DNA from: Flavobacteriales bacterium
GTDB taxonomy: Bacteria; Bacteroidota; Bacteroidia; Flavobacteriales_F; PHOS-HE28
Reading direction: 5' to 3'
Assembly: GCA_026129465.1 (NCBI GenBank)
Contig: JAHCIA010000001.1
Span: forward strand, 2,617,964-2,681,963
Length of the DNA stretch: 64,000 nt
The position numbers and the translations under genes are program-made. Shown piece after piece: positions 52,526 through 60,348 of the stretch. Positions within the stretch are counted from its first letter, which is position 1, and each line of letters opens with the position of its first letter. Under the pieces are notes generated by a model. That model saw nothing but the letters and a program-made list of their open reading frames with translations, was not told the DNA's origin and made no database searches.

Positions 52526-52928
52526 GGATCTTGTGGTCAGGGTAGGTGTAAGTGCCCACGTTGCGGATGGTGGCGAGCTCGCGTTTCGAATTCTCCGTGG
52601 TCTTCTTCCGTTCGAGCAATGCGCCCATGATCACGATCATGGTCTTGTCGCCCCGGCGGATCTCCTTGCAATAGATGCGATCGTTCTCTTGTCCTTTGAA
52701 GAATTTCATCGCGGTCACGTCCTTGCAACTGGCATCGATGTTCTCCTTGTCGTACAGGTCCCTGTTCTTCAGTCCGGCCAGGATCACGTTCACTATGTCG
52801 ATGAACTTGTTCTTGTGCCGCGCATCTTGGCCGATGTATGCCAGCACCTCATCGAACACTTCATTGTCCACCGCGATGCAGCGCTTGCCATCCGAGCTTG
52901 TCCGCAATATGGTGGCGCTCCTTTCCAA
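52494..52928 (-). CDS. higB: RelE/HigB-like toxin
   Basis: 144 residues from a TTG. A second TTG at 52907, with an AGGAG about 10 bp upstream, is an equally good start. The C-terminal half has the RelE-superfamily sequence: VTAMKFFKGQENDRIYCKEIRRGDKTMIVIMGALLERKKTT, where the basic KK-T segment is typical of HigB/RelE ribosome-dependent mRNases. The N-terminal half is helical. It is first in the toxin-antitoxin-chaperone unit and lies next to the type I restriction genes. Confidence 0.75.
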   Translation of the reverse strand: MERSATILRTSSDGKRCIAVDNEVFDEVLAYIGQDARHKNKFIDIVNVILAGLKNRDLYDKENIDASCKDVTAMKFFKGQENDRIYCKEIRRGDKTMIVIMGALLERKKTTENSKRELATIRNVGTYTYPDHKIHERRPPKSPR

Positions 52929-53104
52929 CGCAAGATTAAGCTATAGGTTAAACCTTGGATGTGTGGAAATTGTAAAATATCACTAAATAGTTGATAATCA
53001 AGGTTATATGGTTCTCTGTTTACGCATGGAAAGGTGCTTGGTCCATGAAGAGGGCAGGAAACAAGTGTACACACCGTTCCCCAGTTAAGGGGTGGATGTG
53101 GAAC
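52929..53104 (-). promoter_or_regulatory. AT-rich promoter/operator region of the TAC operon
   Basis: 176 bp, clearly AT-richer than its surroundings. Two palindromes stand out: TTAAGCTATAGGTTAA at 52936-52951 (14 of 16 symmetric), right upstream of the toxin gene, and TTGATAATCAA at 52991-53001 (perfect, odd centre). These are plausible HigA operators. No ORF or terminator was recognised. Confidence 0.5.
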
Positions 53105-56100
53105 CTACACCCCCCTGTACCGCGCCCCCTTCTTCTCGCCCTGCCGCTCCGCCTGACCGGCCTCCAGCAGTTCCTTGATCGCCGCGTTCCAGGCCGAGGC
53201 CTCCACGCCGGTGGCTTCCAGCACCGCGCCCTTGCCGTGCCAGCCGGGGTGGCCGTGCAGGTAGGTCCTGATCGCTTCGGCAGCCTGGCCATTGCCGCCC
53301 TCGCCCTTGCGCGGACGACCCGGTCCGATGCGACCTGGCCCACGCCGCTCCATTTCCGGCGAAGGCTCGGCCGCCATGGGCACTTCCTCATCCGCATCCG
53401 AGTAAGGGGTGCTGACCGGCTTCGGCTCGGATCCGTTCTGCAGATCATCTGATCTTCTGATCGTCCGATCATCAGCGGGTGTGTCAGGCCGAGCAATACC
53501 GAAGGAGTGGGCCGAAGGGCGCGCAGCGACCGAGGACCCCGAGGACCACACCCGCGCCACCCGCTCCCGCACCTTGGCCTCCATGCGCGCCACCAGCGCC
53601 GTGTTGGCCGCCACCAGGCGCCGCTCTTCCTCCAGCTCCGCTACAATGCGCTGCTGCTCGGCGAGCGGGGGAAGGGGGATCTGGAGATTCTTCAGGACGC
53701 TGACAGAAGCCACGTTCTGAATGGCAGCACCCATAGTCAAGCGACCGAGAGTTTCCTGAAAGTTGTCGCTGTCCATCCAATGCTTGAGATACTCCTTCAG
53801 CAAAGTCGCTCGTGGAACGAGCTTGAGTAGCGCCTGATTGATGATCCCGGGTCGAACGTGTTCAGGAACGATGGCCACTTTGCCCATTGTGCCCGAACAA
53901 CTCATGATCACATCACCTGGCCGAACTTCAAACCGCTTCATCTCTCCGAACTTCTCAGCAGTGATGAAGTACCGCACATCATCGAACTGGTCATAGATCG
54001 CATGCCCTTGCTCGTAAACGGCGTAACCAGACGGAACGAAGATTTCCTTCTTCAAGCTGCCACCGAAAGGCCCACGTGTGAAGTCACACACCTCCCCCAA
54101 CTCCACCATCTCCCACTGTGGGTCGATGGTGATGCGGGGTTTGTAGTGGGCCAGCACCTGCCGCGCCCCGTCGATCACCCGCTGGTAGCCCTCCACCTCC
54201 GCCACCAAGGCCTCCTGCTCGGCGAGCGGGGGAAGGGGGATCTGGATCTCACGAACAGCTTCGGGGTTGGCCCGGGTCAACGATCCACCGACACCTGTGA
54301 TCGTGCGCATGAACTGTTCATGGAACGGATCAGAGACAAGGATCCGTTTCAGGTAGTGCGGGTTCGCATCCTCGCTTCGGAAGATGATCCACTCACCAGA
54401 CCCAATCTGGCGCTGCTTCATCGCGCTGGGTTCCACAACCCAAGCTCTGCGTATGTGGGGTACTATCCGTGAAAGAAGAACATCACCAGGCAGCACAACC
54501 TTCTTCGCGGAACCGATATCCGCGCCCTTCGTTCTTTCTGGCGAACCGGTATCGAATGCTGGAATGCTCCACAACTCGAACGTTTCATCCGGTGACTTAC
54601 GCGGATCAAGGCTCTCCGTACCTCTCGGCATCAGTTCGCCGAGCGCGACCATGTTCAACCGTTCATCTCTCGCTGCAACATTCTTGTAACGGTCACCGCT
54701 CAGGCTGCAATCTGCCGTGCTGGACACACGCGATCGTTCGACTTCAAACGCTTGCACAGCAGAATCAGTCGGCGCCTCCCACTTCACGCCTTCCGCCAGC
54801 GCCCGCTTGTAGTCCTGCAGCAGCGCGAAGGCCTCGGGCAGGTCGTTCTGCGCGATGGGCCTGCGCTGCGCGCCCAGGTCGAAGCCATCGGCCTCCACTT
54901 TCACGAAGAGCAGCTTGTCCGTCTTGCGTGCCAGCGCGCGATCGAACCAGAGCAAGCTGGTCTTCACCCCGCTGTAGGGGTTGAACACGCCGCCGGGGAT
55001 GCTCACCACGCCCACCAGGTAGTGCTCGTCCACCAGCTTCCTGCGCAGGGCCTTGTAGGCCTTGCCGCTCTGGAAGATGATGCCCTCGGGCACCACCACC
55101 AGCGCGCGGCCGTTGGGGTTGAGGTGCTCGGCGATGTAGTCCACGAAGAGCACCTCGCTGCGCGTGCTGGGGATGCCGAATTTGCCGTGGGGCTGGATGC
55201 CGCCCTTGGGGCTCATGAAGGGCGGGTTGGCCAGGATCACATCGTAGCGCTCCTCCCAGCGGTCGGTGCTGGTGAGGGTGTCGTACTCGTGGATGTGCGG
55301 TTCGGGGAAGCCGTGCAGGTAGAGGTTCACCAGCGAGAGCTTCACCATGCCGGGGTCGATGTCGTAGCCCACGATGTTGCGCACCAGCTTCTTGCGCTGG
55401 TCGGGCGTGAGGCGGTCGCCGGTGTAGCGCTTGGCGCTCACGGTGAGGTCCTCCTGCTTTACGCCGTGCAGCTGGAAGGCCAGCGGGTCATCGGCCGCGT
55501 GGTTGCTGCTGGTGTGCCGCAGGATGTGCTTGTAGGCGCTGATGAGGAAGCCGGCGGTGCCGCAGGCGGGGTCCAGGATGGTCTCGTGCTTCTGCGGGTC
55601 GATCACCGCGGTCATGAAGTCGATGAGGTGCCTCGGCGTGCGGAACTGCCCGGCATCGCCCTGGCTGCCCATGATGCTGAGCAGGTACTCGAAGGCATCG
55701 CCGAGCTTCTCGCTGTGGTCGTAGGTGAATTCGTTGATGCGCTTAAGGAACTCACGCAAGGTGGCCGGGTCGCGGTAGGGCAGGTAGGTGTTCTTGAAGA
55801 TGTCGCGGAAGAGGGGCGGCAGGCCGGGGTTCTCCGGCATCTTCTCCAGGGCTTCGGCGTAGAGCTTCACACGGTCCTCACCGCTCAGCGCTGTGGCCAT
55901 CAGGAAGGGCCAGGCGTACTGGGCAAAGTCTTTCACTTCGTCCTTCCCGTTCACCTGCACGGTGTGCTTCGCGAAGAAGGTGGGGGTGCCGCCAAGCTCC
56001 ACGGCCTGCTGGTCCATGTCGTGCATGAACTTGTAGATGAGGGCCACGGTGATCTGGTCGATCTGGCTCTTGGGGTCGGGCACCTTGCCCACGAGGATGT

Positions 56101-56143
56101 CGCGGCAGTCGTCGATGCGGCGTTTGGTGGTGCTGTCGAGCAT
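53105..56143 (-). CDS. hsdMS: Fused type I restriction-modification HsdM-HsdS protein with C-terminal tail
   Basis: 1012 residues. Residues 1-470 are an N6-adenine methyltransferase: DPACGTAG at 191-198, NPPF at 306-309, and an N-terminal HsdM helical domain. Residues about 490-645 and 670-840 are two HsdS-type target-recognition domains, each ending in IPLPPLAEQ and a coiled-coil spacer (VAEVEGYQRVIDG; VAELEEERRLVAANTAL). After about residue 860 comes a low-complexity linker, a basic AT-hook-like GRPRK at about 942-946, and a C-terminal 60-residue helical, winged-helix-like domain. No separate hsdS exists nearby. The start is 3 bp after the fic stop. An M-S fusion is unusual for type I systems and resembles the single-chain plan of type IIG/IIB enzymes. 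Confidence 0.9.
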   Translation of the reverse strand: MLDSTTKRRIDDCRDILVGKVPDPKSQIDQITVALIYKFMHDMDQQAVELGGTPTFFAKHTVQVNGKDEVKDFAQYAWPFLMATALSGEDRVKLYAEALEKMPENPGLPPLFRDIFKNTYLPYRDPATLREFLKRINEFTYDHSEKLGDAFEYLLSIMGSQGDAGQFRTPRHLIDFMTAVIDPQKHETILDPACGTAGFLISAYKHILRHTSSNHAADDPLAFQLHGVKQEDLTVSAKRYTGDRLTPDQRKKLVRNIVGYDIDPGMVKLSLVNLYLHGFPEPHIHEYDTLTSTDRWEERYDVILANPPFMSPKGGIQPHGKFGIPSTRSEVLFVDYIAEHLNPNGRALVVVPEGIIFQSGKAYKALRRKLVDEHYLVGVVSIPGGVFNPYSGVKTSLLWFDRALARKTDKLLFVKVEADGFDLGAQRRPIAQNDLPEAFALLQDYKRALAEGVKWEAPTDSAVQAFEVERSRVSSTADCSLSGDRYKNVAARDERLNMVALGELMPRGTESLDPRKSPDETFELWSIPAFDTGSPERTKGADIGSAKKVVLPGDVLLSRIVPHIRRAWVVEPSAMKQRQIGSGEWIIFRSEDANPHYLKRILVSDPFHEQFMRTITGVGGSLTRANPEAVREIQIPLPPLAEQEALVAEVEGYQRVIDGARQVLAHYKPRITIDPQWEMVELGEVCDFTRGPFGGSLKKEIFVPSGYAVYEQGHAIYDQFDDVRYFITAEKFGEMKRFEVRPGDVIMSCSGTMGKVAIVPEHVRPGIINQALLKLVPRATLLKEYLKHWMDSDNFQETLGRLTMGAAIQNVASVSVLKNLQIPLPPLAEQQRIVAELEEERRLVAANTALVARMEAKVRERVARVWSSGSSVAARPSAHSFGIARPDTPADDRTIRRSDDLQNGSEPKPVSTPYSDADEEVPMAAEPSPEMERRGPGRIGPGRPRKGEGGNGQAAEAIRTYLHGHPGWHGKGAVLEATGVEASAWNAAIKELLEAGQAERQGEKKGARYRGV
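53654..53685. repeat. Perfect direct repeat within hsdMS, copy 1
   Basis: 32 bp identical to 54215-54246, encoding the IPLPPLAEQ segment at the end of the second target-recognition domain. The copies are 561 bp (187 codons) apart and in the same frame. Confidence 0.85.
54215..54246. repeat. Perfect direct repeat within hsdMS, copy 2
   Basis: 32 bp identical to 53654-53685, encoding IPLPPLAEQ at the end of the first target-recognition domain. Recombination between the copies would delete one domain and keep the reading frame. Confidence 0.85.
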
Positions 56144-56146
56144 AGG

Positions 56147-57250
56147 CTATTCGGAAGGCGAACCGGAGTTCTGGATCAGGGTGATGAGCCGGTGGTTGAT
56201 GAAGTAGTTCTCGCGGCCGCGCCGCACCTCGTTGAGCATGCCGTGCTTCACCAGGGTGCGCAGGTAGGCGGTCACCGTGGGGCGGCTGCCCAGTTGGTGG
56301 TCCATCAGGGTGCCCACCTTCACGTAGGGGAAACTGAAGAGCAGGCCGGCGAGGTCGGTGGCGGGCAGCTTGTTGTCCAGGGCGCGTGCCTCGGCGGCGA
56401 ATTCCTGTTTCAGCCGTGCGATGCCGGTGACCAGGCCCAGGGTGGCGCGGGCCGTTTCCTCCACGGCGCCGAGCATGAAGAGCAGCCAATCCTCCCATGC
56501 ATCCTCCTCGGTGACGCGGCGCAGGCAGCGGTAGTACGCCGGTTTGTGGCGCAGGATGTGGGAGCTGAGGTAGAGCACGGGATGCAACAGGAGTCCGGCA
56601 TGGATGAGGAAGAGCACGTTGAGGATGCGCCCCGTGCGCCCGTTGCCGTCGGCGAAGGGGTGGATGGCCTCGAACCAGTAGTGCATGGCGGCCATGCGCA
56701 CCAATGGGTCCATGCCTTCGGCCTCATTGGTGAAGCGCTCCCAGCGGGCCATGAGCCCGGGCAGCATGGTGGGGGCGGGCGGTGTGTAGATCACCTGGCC
56801 GCTGGCCGGATTGCCCAGCTGGGTGCCGGGCAGGGTGCGGATGCCCACGCCGGTGTGCTTGATCCGCTGCATCACCTGCACCGCTGTGTTCACGCTGATG
56901 CCCCCGGCGCGCTGCATGGCGGCGATGCCTTCGTGCATGGCCTCCCGGTAGCGCAGCACCTCCTTCACGCTGGGCGGGGCCGCATCCAGGGGGTTCAGGA
57001 TGGCTTGGTAGAGCTGGTCGCGGGTGGTGACGATGTTCTCGATGGCCGAGCTGTCCTGGCTCTCTTGCAGCATCACGGTGTTCAGCAGCAGGGCCGGTTC
57101 GGGCAATTGTTGGCAGGCCCCCTTCAGTTCGGCCAAGGTGGCACGTGCGGCAATGGTGCGGCGTAGCACCGCTGGGGTTTCCAAGCGTTCGGCCCCCGGC
57201 GGGTCGGGCAGCTCGTTGTAGGGCTGGAGCGGCTGGTTGCGGATGGCCAT
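56147..57250 (-). CDS. Fic family protein (AMPylator-type) within the hsd operon
   Basis: 367 residues. The catalytic Fic motif HPFADGNGRTGR is complete at 197-208 (H197). The N-terminal inhibitory helix motif S67-S-A-I-E71-N72 fits the class II Fic pattern (S/T)xxxE(G/N), so activity is probably auto-inhibited. The C-terminus is a winged helix (SRPTVTAYLRTLVKHGMLNEVRRGRENYFIN), as in many class II Fic proteins. It lies between hsdR and hsdMS on the same strand, 3 bp from hsdMS and 262 bp from hsdR. Fic genes inside restriction operons are known but their role is unclear. AMP transfer to a host or phage protein, or autoregulation through the wHTH, is possible. Confidence 0.9.
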   Translation of the reverse strand: MAIRNQPLQPYNELPDPPGAERLETPAVLRRTIAARATLAELKGACQQLPEPALLLNTVMLQESQDSSAIENIVTTRDQLYQAILNPLDAAPPSVKEVLRYREAMHEGIAAMQRAGGISVNTAVQVMQRIKHTGVGIRTLPGTQLGNPASGQVIYTPPAPTMLPGLMARWERFTNEAEGMDPLVRMAAMHYWFEAIHPFADGNGRTGRILNVLFLIHAGLLLHPVLYLSSHILRHKPAYYRCLRRVTEEDAWEDWLLFMLGAVEETARATLGLVTGIARLKQEFAAEARALDNKLPATDLAGLLFSFPYVKVGTLMDHQLGSRPTVTAYLRTLVKHGMLNEVRRGRENYFINHRLITLIQNSGSPSE

Positions 57251-57256
57251 GGCACG

Positions 57257-57294
57257 TGTAAAGATTTTTGCAAGCTTGCCTCGATGTGTAAAGA
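57257..57294. promoter_or_regulatory. TGTAAAGAT half-sites next to the fic start
   Basis: TGTAAAGAT at 57257-57265 lies 6 bp before the fic start codon, and TGTAAAGAA at 57287-57294 is the next copy, 30 bp away (about three helical turns). Related copies occur at 57454-57513. The position directly over the fic start suggests an operator. Confidence 0.5.
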
Positions 57295-57336
57295 AAATCC
57301 ATAATTCTTTTCATGTGAGGGTCGAGATGGTCCTTG

Positions 57337-57368
57337 CAGAATAAGCATATCGCGATATGCTTATTCTG
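57337..57368. promoter_or_regulatory. Perfect 32-bp palindrome
   Basis: CAGAATAAGCATATCG followed by its exact complement. This is a fully symmetric 16 + 16 element without loop, AT-rich except for the central CGCG. It lies in the hsdR-fic gap. It could be a dimer or tetramer operator, or the relic of a mobile element end. There is no T-run, so a terminator is less likely. Confidence 0.6.
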
Positions 57369-57453
57369 ACAATTGCTCGTAATATACTGGTGTACAATGT
57401 GTTGCGATTGCAGATTAGTGGGCAACTACTTCCTATTGGCCCCGTCGGGCACC

Positions 57454-57513
57454 TGTAAACGATCTTGACACATGGCCGGGACGTGTAAAGATCCTGGCGA
57501 AATCTTTACATGT
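57454..57513. promoter_or_regulatory. Inverted TGTAAAGAT sites at the hsdR 3' end
   Basis: The inverted pair ACGTGTAAAGAT (57481-57492) and ATCTTTACATGT (57502-57513) is symmetric at 11 of 12 positions with a 9-bp spacer and ends at the hsdR stop. A second, looser dyad (TGTAAACGATCTTGACA) lies at 57454-57470. These belong to the same half-site family as those at the fic start. Confidence 0.5.
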
Positions 57514-60047
57514 CAGGCGGCGAATAGGTCCAGCTTCACGTAGGTGTCCACGTACTGCGGCACGCGCGCGCGGTTGGCCGGGGTGATGGCCTTGTACTCC
57601 TCCATGCTCATGGCCGGGTGGCTGGCCAGGCGCTGGAAGGCTTTCTGCCGGATGATCTCGCGCACGTCCTGGTCCACGATGTAGGCCTTGAAGAAGTGGC
57701 GCAGGGCGGTGATGTTCTCCTCCTCGCCGGGCGGATGGATGCTGACGAACTGCTGGAACTCCTCCTCCAGCAGCTCGTCCTTCATCTTGAAGTCGGCGAT
57801 GATGCCGAAGATCTTCTCCACCACTTCGCGCAGGGTGAGCGTGCGGTCCACGGTGTAGGCCCTGCGCAGCTTCTCCAGGGTGAAGTAGTCCTCGGGCTTG
57901 TCCAGCACCTCGGTGCGGATGTAGTGCAGCACCTGGTCCCAGTTGCCGGCCTGCACATCGCGCCGGATGCGCTCATCGTTGTGGATGCGCTCCTCGAAGC
58001 GGCCGCGGAACATCTCGCGGTCCACCTTCATGCCCTCGGTGCCCACGTTCTTCACCTCGAAGCTCTTCAGCGGATCGGCCGCGAGGTTCTGGTGGTACTT
58101 GCCAGTTCCGCCGATATAGTCCCGGCCGGGCCCTTGCTCATCCTTGGGCACCACCACGGTGAGCTTGGCATCGTAGTCGAAGGTGTCCTCGAAGTATTCG
58201 CAGTTGGCGAAGAAGTCGAAGAGCTTGAAGGCTTCCTTGGGGCGGCTGGTGGTCTCGGTGTTGCCTTGGTCGTCGCGCTCGCTGTGGCTGAAGGTCCATT
58301 TGCGGGTGCCGCGCCCCTTCATCTGCACGAAATCGCTGGGGCTGAAGATGGGCCGCATCAGCACCACGTTCAGCAGGTCCTCGCAGTCGTAGCCGGTGGT
58401 CATCATGCCCACGGTCACACACACGCGGGCCTTGCTGGTGCGGTAGCCGGGCAGCACCGGACTGGCGCCCAGCAGCAGGTTGTTCGCGAAGTTGATGGTC
58501 ATCTGCTGCGCGCCCATCACCAACGAGGTCACCTGCACGGCGAAGTCGCTCTGGTAGCGGCCGGGCCAGCGCGCGTGGGCCAGCTCATTGAGGATCTCGG
58601 TCACCTTGCGCGCGTGGGCCTGGCTCACGCAGAACACGATGCTCTTGCCCAACTCACCGCTGATGGGGTCCGCCAGCGCATGGTCCAGGAAGGTGCGGCA
58701 GAAGGCCAGGTTGGTCTCCGGGCTGAAGAACTTCTTTTCGAAGTCGCGGTTGAGGAAGGTCTCCTCGTGCTCTTCGCCCTCGTCGTCCTTCGTCACCACG
58801 GCGTAGCCATCATCGCTCAGCAGTTTGGTGGTGATCTCCGTGCGCGCATCGATGGTGATCGGGTTGATCAGGTAGCCATCCTTCACGCCGTGCAGCAGGC
58901 TGTACTGGAAGGTGGGCCTGCCATCGCCGCAACCGAAGGTGGTGTAGGTGTCCTTCAGCAGGCGGAGCTCGAAGGCGCGCGGGTCGTCGGCGATGTCCTG
59001 CTCATCCACGCCCTTCAGGTAATCGCGCGGCGTGGCGGTGAGGCCCAGCTTGTAGCCGTGGAAGTACTCGAACACCGCGCGGCTGTTGCCGCCGATGCTG
59101 CGGTGCGCCTCGTCACTGATGATCAGGTCGAAGTCGGTGGGCTCGAAGCGGTCGCGGTACTTATTGCTGGCAAGCAGGGTCTGCACGGTGCTCACCACCA
59201 CTTCGGCCTTCCGCCAATTCTCGGGATCCTCCTTGTACACGCACACCGAATAGTCGTTCTGCAAGTAGAGCAGGAAGGCGCGCTTGGCCTGGTTCTCCAA
59301 TTCCAGGCGGTCCACCAGGAAGAGCACGCGGCGGGCGTTGCCGGTGCGCAGGAAGAGCTTGATGAGCGCGCCGCTGGTGAGCGTCTTGCCCGTGCCGGTG
59401 GCCATCTCGAAGAGGAAGCGGTCCTTGCCGTCGGACACCGCTTGCTGGATGGCCTTCACGGCGTCCATCTGGTAGGGCCGCAGGAAGCGCAGCTTGTTCC
59501 GGTCGATGAACTCCTGCTTCAACTCCGGGTCGTTCCACTCCGGCCGACGGGCGTAGTTCGGAAGCTGGCTCAGCGCGATGTAGTCCTCGCCGATCGCTTC
59601 ATTGATCAGCCGTTCGCGATCGGGTTGGAACTGCTTCAGAGCGCCCAAGGACTCCGGTGAAGGGAAGCGGCTGATGACTTGCGGGTTGCCGCGTTCCAGC
59701 TCCCACAGGTAGTGCAGGTTGCCGTTGCTGAGGATGATGTACTTGACCTTTGCGGCCTTGGCATATTCCCGCGCCTGCTCCTTGGCGTTCAGCGGGTGGA
59801 TGCTCTCGCGCTTGGCCTCCAGCAAGGCGATGGGGTAGCCATCGCTGTCCACCAGCAGGTAGTCGATGAAGCCCTTCTTCGTCTTCTCGAAATCGTCGCC
59901 GAACTTCTCGGCCATGTACTCCGGCGTGATGCTGACACCGGTCTCCAGTGTGATGTTCGCCGGGCCATTCTCGTCAGCCAGGAAGCGCCAGCCCGCATCT
60001 TCCAGCAGCTTGTTGATCTTGATGCGGGCGCGGGCTTCTTTGGACAT
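57513..60047 (-). CDS. hsdR: Type I restriction endonuclease subunit R
   Basis: 844 residues from the ATG of MSKEARARIKINKLLEDAGW; the longer upstream frame is arginine/glycine-rich noise. The nuclease domain has the PD-(D/E)xK residues D62, E77 and K79 (FIDYLLVDSDG, LLEAKRE). Helicase motifs follow: Walker A ATGTGKT at 216-222, DEAH at 312-315, and TATPRDYL. This EcoAI/EcoR124-like subunit translocates and cuts DNA as part of the complex with HsdM/HsdS, here supplied by a fused HsdMS. It is first in the defence cluster and is separated from fic by an AT-rich regulatory gap. Confidence 0.93.
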   Translation of the reverse strand: MSKEARARIKINKLLEDAGWRFLADENGPANITLETGVSITPEYMAEKFGDDFEKTKKGFIDYLLVDSDGYPIALLEAKRESIHPLNAKEQAREYAKAAKVKYIILSNGNLHYLWELERGNPQVISRFPSPESLGALKQFQPDRERLINEAIGEDYIALSQLPNYARRPEWNDPELKQEFIDRNKLRFLRPYQMDAVKAIQQAVSDGKDRFLFEMATGTGKTLTSGALIKLFLRTGNARRVLFLVDRLELENQAKRAFLLYLQNDYSVCVYKEDPENWRKAEVVVSTVQTLLASNKYRDRFEPTDFDLIISDEAHRSIGGNSRAVFEYFHGYKLGLTATPRDYLKGVDEQDIADDPRAFELRLLKDTYTTFGCGDGRPTFQYSLLHGVKDGYLINPITIDARTEITTKLLSDDGYAVVTKDDEGEEHEETFLNRDFEKKFFSPETNLAFCRTFLDHALADPISGELGKSIVFCVSQAHARKVTEILNELAHARWPGRYQSDFAVQVTSLVMGAQQMTINFANNLLLGASPVLPGYRTSKARVCVTVGMMTTGYDCEDLLNVVLMRPIFSPSDFVQMKGRGTRKWTFSHSERDDQGNTETTSRPKEAFKLFDFFANCEYFEDTFDYDAKLTVVVPKDEQGPGRDYIGGTGKYHQNLAADPLKSFEVKNVGTEGMKVDREMFRGRFEERIHNDERIRRDVQAGNWDQVLHYIRTEVLDKPEDYFTLEKLRRAYTVDRTLTLREVVEKIFGIIADFKMKDELLEEEFQQFVSIHPPGEEENITALRHFFKAYIVDQDVREIIRQKAFQRLASHPAMSMEEYKAITPANRARVPQYVDTYVKLDLFAA

Positions 60048-60348
60048 GGAACGGCAAAATAGGAAGCACGCACCGGATCTGCGTGAGGGATGGCAGCGGC
60101 AGCTTGCCGCAGTCGGGCCGCTGGCACCGCGCGAGCGAGAACGCGACCAACGGAAGCGACCGCAGCCGCAGCGGTGACCCCGGACCGACAAGGCAACTAA
60201 AGCGGACAGCCCGACCCCTGGGTGAGGCTGCGCGAGGGGCAAGGGGCACGCCCTGTGCAACCACTCTTCCGGAATGTGTTACCCCCGCCCTGGGGGGCTG
60301 CGGGACCTTTGCATCGTCAACCAACAACAACCGCAAACACCCAAGACC
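60048..60348. other. Intergenic region between hsdR and yceI
   Basis: A 301-bp divergent intergenic region. The hsdR-proximal part is GC-rich without recognisable structure. The yceI-proximal part holds the promoter signature at 60269-60311. No gene is seen. Confidence 0.4.
60269..60311 (+). promoter_or_regulatory. Promoter signature upstream of yceI
   Basis: CCGGAATGTGTTACC (60269-60283), 20 bp, then GACCTTTG (60304-60311), 37 bp before the yceI ATG. It matches the SDR promoter at 50500-50542 in sequence and spacing. Confidence 0.6.

Noticed and set aside
57337..57368. Intrinsic terminator of hsdR
   Set aside because: The palindrome lies about 145 bp after the hsdR stop, has no loop and no T-run, so an operator or other binding site is more plausible.
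51618..60047. Integrative mobile element or prophage
   Set aside because: No integrase, transposase, attachment repeats or phage structural genes are seen at either edge. The cluster looks like an accessory defence island without visible mobility genes.
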